Shown here: one piece after another, positions 25,582 to 32,362 of the stretch
How positions within the stretch are numbered: the stretch's first letter is position 1
Layout of the letters: each line of letters starts with the position of its first letter
Source of the DNA: Lacticaseibacillus manihotivorans DSM 13343 = JCM 12514
GTDB lineage: Bacteria; Bacillota; Bacilli; Lactobacillales; Lactobacillaceae
Length of the DNA: 32,362 nt
Direction: 5' to 3'
Assembly (NCBI RefSeq): GCF_001435035.1
Contig: NZ_AZEU01000135.1
Coordinates: 1-32,362, forward strand
Notes under the pieces: model-generated
Seen by the model: the letters and a program-made list of their open reading frames with translations, nothing else
The model's database searches: none
Told to the model about the DNA's origin: nothing
Made by a program: the position numbers and the translations under genes

Positions 25582-26853
25582 ATGGCGGAACAATTTGAAA
25601 CGCGGCGTTTGCATGCTGGGTACGATCCAGCTAAACATGGGCATTCCCCATTAGTGCCGATTTATCAAACTGCGGCGTTTGCCATGACTGATCCTAACGG
25701 TGCTAATCCAGAAGGGTTTGTGTATTCGCGGGTGGGCAATCCCACAGTCGAAGCATTTGAAAACCGCATCTGTGACCTTGCTGGCGGCGTCACTGCCACA
25801 GCAGTCGCCAGTGGCATGGCGGCGATCACCGATACACTGCTCAATGTGGCCGAAGGCGGCGGTCGCATCATCGCCCCAAGCAATATTTATGGCGCGGGTT
25901 TGGATGAAATGAATTCGTTGTTGCCGAAATTTGGTATTGAAACTGATTTTGTCCAAGATATCAATGACTTTGCTGCCGTTGAAGCGTTGATCACCCCTGA
26001 AACCAAGGCGATTTATACCGAATCCGTGGCCAATCCTAGCACCGCGATCGCCGACATTGAAGGCTTGGCGGCGTTGGCGCACAAGCATCATGTGCCGTTG
26101 ATTGTGGATAACACGTTCCCGACGCCTTATCTGTTTCGGCCGCTGGAACATGGCGCGGACATCGATGTGTATTCGTCAACCAAAGCCATCAATGGCCACG
26201 GCAATGTGGTGTCTGGCATTGTGGTTGACGGGGGGCATTTTGACTGGGATCAAGCGCGTTTTCCGCAATTTCATGAAAAAGAACTGATCTTACCAGATGC
26301 TGAAGGCGAACCCCAAACTTTCGTCGAAGCTTTCGGCAATGCAGCGTTTGGCCATCGCATCCGGTTGAAATATGTGCGCTTGTTTGGCGCAGTGATGAGT
26401 CCTTTTGATGCATACTTGGCGCTGTTGGGGATCGATACGATCGCTGAGCGCCTAGACAAAGAAGTGCACAATGCGGTGAAAGTGGCGCAATATCTCACCA
26501 CCAATCCGCATGTCACCGCCGTGCATTATGCCGGCTTGCATCCGGAAGATCCGCTGGTCAAGCGCTACTTCCCTAAAGGCGTCGGCGCGATTTTCAGTTT
26601 TGAACTGGCGGCCACGGAAGCTCAAGTGGACAAATTGTTACTCAGCACCAAAGTCTTTACCTATTTACCTAACGTTGGGGATTCGCGGTCGTTGATCGTC
26701 AACCCTAGGCGCGTGACCCACCGCGAAGTGCCAGTGCGCTTCCGCGATGAACAAGGGTTAACGGCTAACTTGGTGCGCTTGTCGATCGGTTTAGAAGACG
26801 CGGATGATTTGATCGCAGATTTGGATCAAGCTATCGCGCAGGCGTTTGAATAG
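25582..26853 (+). CDS. metY: O-acetylhomoserine sulfhydrylase (Cys/Met metabolism PLP enzyme)
   Basis: 423 residues, the length of O-acetyl-L-homoserine (thiol)-lyase, which makes homocysteine or methionine from O-acetylhomoserine and sulfide or methanethiol. The N-terminal TRRLHAGYDP signature, YSRVGNPTVEAFENRI (about 48-62), SGMAAI (78-82), DNTFPTPYLFRPLEHGADIDVYSSTK with the Schiff-base Lys about 201, and GDSRSLIVNPRRVTH near the C-terminus are all present. It begins 1 nt after the deacylase stop, with AAGGAG inside that gene. The usual motif here is SSTKYIGGHG; this protein reads SSTKAINGHG. Confidence 0.92.
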   Translation: MAEQFETRRLHAGYDPAKHGHSPLVPIYQTAAFAMTDPNGANPEGFVYSRVGNPTVEAFENRICDLAGGVTATAVASGMAAITDTLLNVAEGGGRIIAPSNIYGAGLDEMNSLLPKFGIETDFVQDINDFAAVEALITPETKAIYTESVANPSTAIADIEGLAALAHKHHVPLIVDNTFPTPYLFRPLEHGADIDVYSSTKAINGHGNVVSGIVVDGGHFDWDQARFPQFHEKELILPDAEGEPQTFVEAFGNAAFGHRIRLKYVRLFGAVMSPFDAYLALLGIDTIAERLDKEVHNAVKVAQYLTTNPHVTAVHYAGLHPEDPLVKRYFPKGVGAIFSFELAATEAQVDKLLLSTKVFTYLPNVGDSRSLIVNPRRVTHREVPVRFRDEQGLTANLVRLSIGLEDADDLIADLDQAIAQAFE

Positions 26854-26863
26854 GAGGCAGCAA

Positions 26864-27754
26864 ATGAGCAATTCAGCTTGTGCTTGGCAACCAGGCAAGA
26901 AGCCGGCGGCAACTAAGGAACCGGCCAGCATCAATCAGCGCTTCTCCACCGGGGAGCTGCCGGTTGAAGCGGACCGTTATCGCCTGGTGTGGGGCCGCTT
27001 TTGCCCATGGGCGACGCAATCGGCCATCGCCATTGACTTATTGAAGCTGCCGATTTCCAAAGGCGCGATTTATCCTTATCGGCGTGAGACTTTAGACACC
27101 GATTGGGTGTTTGGCCCGGACGATTCCGTGATCGATCCCGTGTTAAAAATCGCCCGCGTATCGCAAGCTTACCAGAAGGCAATACCGGATTTCGCCGGGC
27201 GCTCGACCGTGCCTGCTTTGGTCGATATTCAAACTGGGGCGGTGGTCAACAACGATGCCAATGTGTTGTTAAATGAACTGACCCAAGCATGGGGCGATAC
27301 CAGCTTGAATCAGCCAGATGAAGCGGCGTTTGATGCGCGGCTTCTCGCGCAGGTCAACCAAGCGCCTGGGGCGATTCTCGACACCACTAGCCAAGCGGAC
27401 TACGACACCAAAGCCAAAGCGTTCTTTGATACCTTGGCGGCGTTAAATGCCCGCTTGATCGAACATCCGTATATCTTTGGCGAGCAGCTGACCCAAGCGG
27501 ATATCCGTTTGTTTGTCACCTTAGTGCGCTTCGATCTGGTGTATTCGCAACAAAATAAGCTGAATTACCGCCGATTAGTCGACTATCCACAGCTGTGGGC
27601 TTATGCCAAACGCCTGTATCAAATTCCAGCATTTCATGACAATACGGACTTTGATGCGATTTTGGCGCATTTTTATCAAGTCTCCGACGCGCCAGTCACC
27701 GACTTTGATCGCGTGACGCCATATACGGATCGCCAAGCGGCTTGGCAAGATTGA
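26864..27754 (+). CDS. Glutathionyl-hydroquinone reductase-like protein (GST xi class)
   Basis: 296 residues from ATG 26864 (AGGAGG 5 nt upstream; an in-frame ATG at 26846 overlaps metY). The catalytic motif RFCPWA has Cys about 47, and the all-helical C-terminal GST domain starts about 160 (DYDTKAKAFFDTLAALNARL, YIFGEQLTQADIRLFVTLVRFD). The family reduces glutathionyl-quinones by attack of the Cys. It is slightly shorter than the usual 310-330 residues and lies 10 nt after metY in the same operon, an odd partner for methionine synthesis unless low-molecular-weight thiols are handled together. Confidence 0.85.
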   Translation: MSNSACAWQPGKKPAATKEPASINQRFSTGELPVEADRYRLVWGRFCPWATQSAIAIDLLKLPISKGAIYPYRRETLDTDWVFGPDDSVIDPVLKIARVSQAYQKAIPDFAGRSTVPALVDIQTGAVVNNDANVLLNELTQAWGDTSLNQPDEAAFDARLLAQVNQAPGAILDTTSQADYDTKAKAFFDTLAALNARLIEHPYIFGEQLTQADIRLFVTLVRFDLVYSQQNKLNYRRLVDYPQLWAYAKRLYQIPAFHDNTDFDAILAHFYQVSDAPVTDFDRVTPYTDRQAAWQD

Positions 27755-27779
27755 CATCGCCTTAAAAGTTCACTATCAT
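27751..27779 (+). promoter_or_regulatory. Promoter of trpS
   Basis: TTGACA (27751-27756), a 17-nt spacer and TATCAT (27774-27779). The -35 overlaps the stop codon of the upstream gene, so trpS is transcribed separately. Confidence 0.85.
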
Positions 27780-27785
27780 AAGCGT

Positions 27786-29037
<1,252 letters not shown>

Positions 29038-29174
29038 TTGCGTTGCGTTTCGTGACATCGATGCCTAGCGACCGAAGAAGCTGTGAGCGTCTATACTCAA
29101 AATTCAACCAGTGATGGTCTATGAAATGACCAACGCTAAGCCCATCTGATGGCAGTGAATCGTTGTGAGTAATG

Positions 29175-29369
29175 AAATAGATCCAAGTGGCTGAGACATA
29201 AAGCGAACTTAGCATAGAGTAGAAGGCGCCTGACGAGTAAATCCCGAACTTAGGATTTGCTTGGCAGGCGCCTTTTACGCAAATGCGTTGCTTTATGGCT
29301 CGTACAATCGTGCAATTTTCGGGTTTATTTTGTTGTCTTTAATGATATCTTGGTCACTTGGATCTATTT
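29175..29369. repeat. Large palindromic repeat, copy 2
   Basis: Perfect 15-bp outer arms AAATAGATCCAAGTG (29175-29189) and CACTTGGATCTATTT (29355-29369). Inside, GGCTGAGACATAAAGCG (29189-29205) and GCGTTGCTTTATGG (29285-29298) are identical to copy 1 at 8045-8206; inner arms GGCGCCTG/CAGGCGCC and AAATCC/GGATTT pair. It fills most of the 330-bp gap between trpS and the converging DUF4767 gene, whose stop codon lies at its edge; the remaining 29038-29174 shows nothing recognisable. It may act as a two-way terminator. Confidence 0.8.
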
Positions 29370-30603
29370 ATTTTAAAGTGAATTCTGAATAATTAGAAGT
29401 AGTCGGTTCATCGCTGAAGATAGTGTCTTTGTATTGATCCGCAAGTTGTGGTGTCTGGTAGAAATTGGTATCGACAATTTCTTGTGCGCCAGAGGCCATG
29501 GCCAGTACAGGCTGTTGCGTACCGTTGAGATCTCGGGATTCAACCCAGTAGAATTCGCCAGCGCCGGCAGTTTGAAACCATCCCCTGAGGCTGATCATCG
29601 GGACGTTTGCGCCTGGTGCAGTTGACAACATTGCGCTTTGCCAACAAGCATGAGGCGACTCACTAATTTCATTGCTGATGTCGCTATTAGACATCAGCAA
29701 TTGTTTGTCGGCTTTCGTGTGTTCATTTTGCCAATGGACCGGTAAAGGTTTATCGTCGAAGGCAATTGAATTTTCAGTAATGATCACTGTATATTGTTTT
29801 CCATACGACCACCCGTACCAAGTCCCGATAAAGTTTGAGGGAAATACTGGTTTTGGTTTTGCTGCCGAACTGGTTGACTGTTGGCTTGAAGCATTACTGG
29901 TGAAAGCGGCTGGATTTCCCTTAAGAATTTGTTGATAGCCGGTTTTGAGTTGTTCATTTTTCGTTTGACGCACCGAAAGTCGTCCGTTTTTGATGGCATC
30001 TTGTGCGATCAGAACCTTACCCGTTCCGTTTGCCTTTAACGTAAATAAATATAAGCGGTGTTTTTTGCTGTCAGCATAGGCCGCAATAATATTTGTCGCT
30101 TTAGCACTTGCATGTTTTGCTGAAGGAAACCAGTTTGCAGATTGATGCGCATCGTCAACTGTGAGTGATAAGTGATGCTTGATCGCAGTTGAAAGATTTT
30201 TTGAGTACCATTGTGTCTTTGACGTTGAACTGACAATGGTGTAATTTTGATGCTTTGCTTTTGCGAAACTTTGCATGAATTCGGATAAATGGTGGTCCTT
30301 GGTCTTATTCCAAGCGATTGTTGTATGGTTTTGAGAACTAACGATTTTGCTTGAGGTCGTTGCAGAAGAGCTTGTGACATGAGACGTCACTTTAAAATGG
30401 ACGAAGACGCCAAAAATAATCGCTGCCATGATACCAATGAAGCAGCCGGATAGCGCACCAATACCAGATCTTTTTGCCTTAGCAGGCTGTTCGTGAATCC
30501 AGACGAGAAATAATATGAGGCCAACAATTGGCAAGAACAAGCCTAAGAAAAACCACCCAATGCTCGCTGATTCTTGTTTGGCGTCGCTACGTAATCTGCT
30601 CAT
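29368..30603 (-). CDS. DUF4767-containing membrane protein
   Basis: 411 residues from ATG 30603 (GGGGGAG about 8 nt upstream). Two hydrophobic segments (about 15-37 and 49-70) anchor it; the rest is outside. Residues about 98-235 (AWNKTKDHHLSEFMQSFAKA...) resemble DUF4767, a domain of unknown function in lactobacillar surface proteins; after a Ser/Ala linker comes a second beta-rich domain starting NFIGTWYGWSYGKQYTVII (about 260-411). The gene is visibly AT-richer than its neighbours. A TATAAT lies at 30677-30682 and a cre-like box at 30646-30659 upstream. Confidence 0.8.
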   Translation of the reverse strand: MSRLRSDAKQESASIGWFFLGLFLPIVGLILFLVWIHEQPAKAKRSGIGALSGCFIGIMAAIIFGVFVHFKVTSHVTSSSATTSSKIVSSQNHTTIAWNKTKDHHLSEFMQSFAKAKHQNYTIVSSTSKTQWYSKNLSTAIKHHLSLTVDDAHQSANWFPSAKHASAKATNIIAAYADSKKHRLYLFTLKANGTGKVLIAQDAIKNGRLSVRQTKNEQLKTGYQQILKGNPAAFTSNASSQQSTSSAAKPKPVFPSNFIGTWYGWSYGKQYTVIITENSIAFDDKPLPVHWQNEHTKADKQLLMSNSDISNEISESPHACWQSAMLSTAPGANVPMISLRGWFQTAGAGEFYWVESRDLNGTQQPVLAMASGAQEIVDTNFYQTPQLADQYKDTIFSDEPTTSNYSEFTLK

Positions 30604-30645
30604 GATAAAACTCCCCCTACCCATTCACTGTATTTTCCATCAAAA

Positions 30646-30659
30646 TGAATTCGCTTTCA
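30646..30659 (-). promoter_or_regulatory. Possible cre site upstream of the DUF4767 gene
   Basis: On the minus strand it reads TGAAAGCGAATTCA, one mismatch (position 10) to TGWAANCGNTNWCA. It lies 43 nt before the start codon and downstream of a possible -10 (TATAAT at 30677-30682), which would suit CcpA roadblock. Tentative. Confidence 0.4.
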
Positions 30660-30727
30660 AGCCTGACAATGTCGAGATTATATGGCAAAGATATCGGCCT
30701 TAAGCCTGACGCGACGTGCAGGCGTCA

Positions 30728-30736
30728 TGGTACACT
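30728..30736 (+). promoter_or_regulatory. Extended -10 promoter of the lemA operon
   Basis: TGGTACACT fits TG-N-TATAAT. A weak CTGACG (30706-30711) lies upstream with a 19-nt spacer. Leader length would be about 22 nt. Confidence 0.5.
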
Positions 30737-30763
30737 AAAGATATCTAGAGAGGGGTTAACACA

Positions 30764-31351
30764 ATGCAAAGCAAACGATTGAGTCCCGTGGCGATCACTG
30801 GGCTGATCATCGCAGCCGCTGCGGTGATCTTCGGTATTTACGGCGTCAGCACCTACAACAGCTTAGCCAAGCAAAACCAGGAAGTCACTGCCCAATGGAG
30901 CCAAGTGGAAAACGTCATGCAACGGCGCGCCGACTTGATTCCAAACTTGGTCAGTGCCGTTAAAGGGTCCATGAATCACGAAACCGAGATTTTTGACAAC
31001 ATCGCCAAAGCGCGCAGCAACTATAACAATGCGACCACGACCAAAGCCAAGGCGACAGCAGATAGTCAATTACAAGCCCAAACGGCTAATTTGATTTCTG
31101 TGATCAAAGAATCTTATCCGAAACTGTCTTCTCAAGCCAATGTCCAAACCTTGATGACTCAACTGGAAGGTAGCGAAAACCGCATCAGTACTGAACGGCA
31201 ACGCTACATTGAAGACGTGAAGGCTTACAATCAAAGTGTTGTGACCTTCCCGAAGAACATTTTTGCCAACATGATGGGCTTAGGCCAAAAGGCGACCTTC
31301 AAAGCGGATCCATCGGCTAGCGAAGTGCCAAAGGTCGATTTGAACAACTGA
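30764..31351 (+). CDS. lemA: LemA family membrane protein
   Basis: 195 residues. One N-terminal transmembrane helix (about 9-28), then the LemA helical domain: YNSLAKQNQEVTAQWSQVENVMQRRADLIPNLV (about 31-63), and the closing YNQSVVTFPKNIFANMMGL (about 155-173). GAGGGG lies before the ATG. LemA proteins have no settled function; they are tied to envelope stress and signalling. The TPM-domain gene follows 13 nt downstream, a widespread pairing. Confidence 0.93.
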   Translation: MQSKRLSPVAITGLIIAAAAVIFGIYGVSTYNSLAKQNQEVTAQWSQVENVMQRRADLIPNLVSAVKGSMNHETEIFDNIAKARSNYNNATTTKAKATADSQLQAQTANLISVIKESYPKLSSQANVQTLMTQLEGSENRISTERQRYIEDVKAYNQSVVTFPKNIFANMMGLGQKATFKADPSASEVPKVDLNN

Positions 31352-31364
31352 AAGATGTGATGAA

Positions 31365-32225
31365 ATGAAAAAGCATCGCTGGTGGCTCCTATTATTGCCA
31401 CTATTTATGTGGCTGTTTGCAGCACAGCCGGTGCATGCCGCCACAATTCCAGAAAAGCCTGCTGGTGTGAATTACTATGATGGCTTGAATCTATTAGATG
31501 ATCAAAGTAAATCCTTGATCAATTCGACGAACAAGACTTGGAGCAACACCACCCAACAACCGCAAATCGGCGTCGCCGTAGTGAAGTCCAGCGGCGGGGA
31601 TATCGCATCGTATGCTGCCGACATTTTGCACAATTGGGGTGTCGGCAATGCCAAGCGTAACAACGGGGTCGTGATCGTGTTTGCCAAAAATAGTGGCAAA
31701 AACAACATGTTCATTTCCACCGGTTACGGCATGGAAGCCGATTTAACTGACGCGCAAGCCGAACAGATCCTACAAGCGCATTTATCAGACATCAAATCGA
31801 AATCTGATGCGCGGGTGAATACCGCGATTCGTGGCGTGTTCAAAGATGTCGCCAAAGTCATCGACAAAAAGTACAAATTCAAATCGTCGACCACTGACGC
31901 TGATGCGGAAACTGAGCAACAATCGGAATCTCGCAGTAACAGCTTGTTCAGTGGCATCATCAAAGTGGCATTTGGCGTGGTGATCGCCATTATTATTCTG
32001 CTGTCCATCGGCGGCGGTAATGGTGGTGGCGGTGGTCGCCGGCGTCGCGGCAACAACGACTGGATCTTGTGGGGCATTCTCGGCAGTTTGCTCGGCAGTG
32101 GTCGCCGCGGACCACGCGGACCGTTTGATGGCGGTTCCGGTGGTGGTTTCGGCGGCGGAGGCGGATTTGGTGGCGGCTCCGGTTGGGGCGGCGGTGATGG
32201 CGGCGGCGGTGGCGCTGGCGTTTGA
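31365..32225 (+). CDS. TPM domain (YgcG-type) membrane protein with Gly-rich tail
   Basis: 286 residues. Signal peptide 1-25 (cleavage near VHA), TPM domain about 30-170 (GVNYYDGLNLLDD..., VKSSGGDIASYAADILHNWGVGN..., STGYGMEADLTDAQAEQIL), transmembrane helix about 193-213, then a tail of Gly-Gly and Arg runs to the C-terminus. The family (YgcG/TPM_phosphatase) is often next to lemA and thought to act at the envelope. The ribosome site is weak (GATGTGATG), so translation may depend on coupling to lemA. The glycine tail is typical of the family. Confidence 0.9.
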   Translation: MKKHRWWLLLLPLFMWLFAAQPVHAATIPEKPAGVNYYDGLNLLDDQSKSLINSTNKTWSNTTQQPQIGVAVVKSSGGDIASYAADILHNWGVGNAKRNNGVVIVFAKNSGKNNMFISTGYGMEADLTDAQAEQILQAHLSDIKSKSDARVNTAIRGVFKDVAKVIDKKYKFKSSTTDADAETEQQSESRSNSLFSGIIKVAFGVVIAIIILLSIGGGNGGGGGRRRRGNNDWILWGILGSLLGSGRRGPRGPFDGGSGGGFGGGGGFGGGSGWGGGDGGGGGAGV

Positions 32226-32250
32226 TCACGACAACTAAAATCAAATTTCG

Positions 32251-32282
32251 AACACTCAGGCGACTGGTCTGGGTGTTTTTGT
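32251..32282 (+). terminator. Terminator of the lemA-TPM operon
   Basis: AACACTCAG pairs with CTGGGTGTT around a 9-nt loop, followed by T-rich sequence. Confidence 0.75.
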
Positions 32283-32309
32283 TTGCCTAAATTCAGAGTC
32301 AAAATGAAA

Positions 32310-32362
32310 ACGCAAATTGCAAGAACAAGTTAGCCACTCCGTGGCACGACACCGTGAGGCGA
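32310..32362. repeat. 53-bp terminal repeat, right copy
   Basis: Exact reverse complement of 3-55. It ends at the last base of the window. Nothing else is seen between it and the terminator at 32282. Confidence 0.9.

Noticed and set aside
25651-26151. 166-aa minus-strand ORF
   Set aside because: Antisense shadow of metY, whose motifs on the plus strand are unmistakable.
31724-32302. 192-aa minus-strand ORF rich in proline
   Set aside because: It is the antisense reading of the Gly-rich tail of the TPM protein; composition alone produces the open frame.

Overview
The window looks like one chromosomal contig from a lactic acid bacterium of the Lactobacillaceae. Evidence for this is the roughly 50% GC content, strong AGGAGG ribosome sites, several TTG starts, T-box leaders, a secreted SH3/NlpC-P60 hydrolase, HelD, DUF4767 and the LemA/TPM pair. 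I see no phage genes, transposases, CRISPR array or rRNA. The two ends carry the same 53-bp sequence in inverted orientation (3-55 and 32310-32362). This suggests that the contig stops at a dispersed repeat, not that it is a mobile element.

Layout. 1-5.2 kb: a secreted peptidoglycan hydrolase, a PLP aminotransferase divergent from a LysR regulator (with a TGAG-N5-CTCA dyad between them), a Cof-type HAD phosphatase and a YczE-like membrane protein. 5.2-10.2 kb: BrnQ, a small unknown protein, a second Cof phosphatase, a large palindromic repeat, then an aldo/keto reductase behind a likely cre site, with a membrane-anchored unknown protein. 10.2-15.0 kb: a UvrA-like ATPase on the minus strand broken by one in-frame TAA, a divergent NfsA-type nitroreductase only 33 bp away, an HD hydrolase, a tRNA-Thr(GGT) and a CPBP membrane protease. 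15.0-17.3 kb: HelD on the minus strand.

17.4-21.6 kb: a putative low-molecular-weight thiol/betaine locus. It holds a permease/substrate-binding fusion resembling EgtU but broken by a single-base frameshift, its ABC ATPase, a flavoprotein disulfide reductase with CxxxxC but no canonical HPT-type active-site histidine, and a 61-aa membrane protein. 21.6-27.75 kb: a sulfur amino acid operon under a T-box whose fold places AUG in the specifier position. It encodes a polar amino acid ABC importer, an M20 N-acyl amino acid deacylase, an O-acetylhomoserine sulfhydrylase and a glutathionyl-hydroquinone-reductase-like protein. 27.75-29.0 kb: trpS behind a second T-box with a UGG specifier and a short Stem I.

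29.0-32.3 kb: a second copy of the palindromic repeat, an AT-richer DUF4767 membrane protein on the minus strand, and a LemA-TPM operon. The most interesting content is the adjacent pair of thiol/sulfur operons (17.5-27.75 kb), the two single-base gene disruptions, and the two-copy structured repeat whose outer arms differ between copies but stay self-complementary. All functional names rest on motif recognition by eye; no database search was run.
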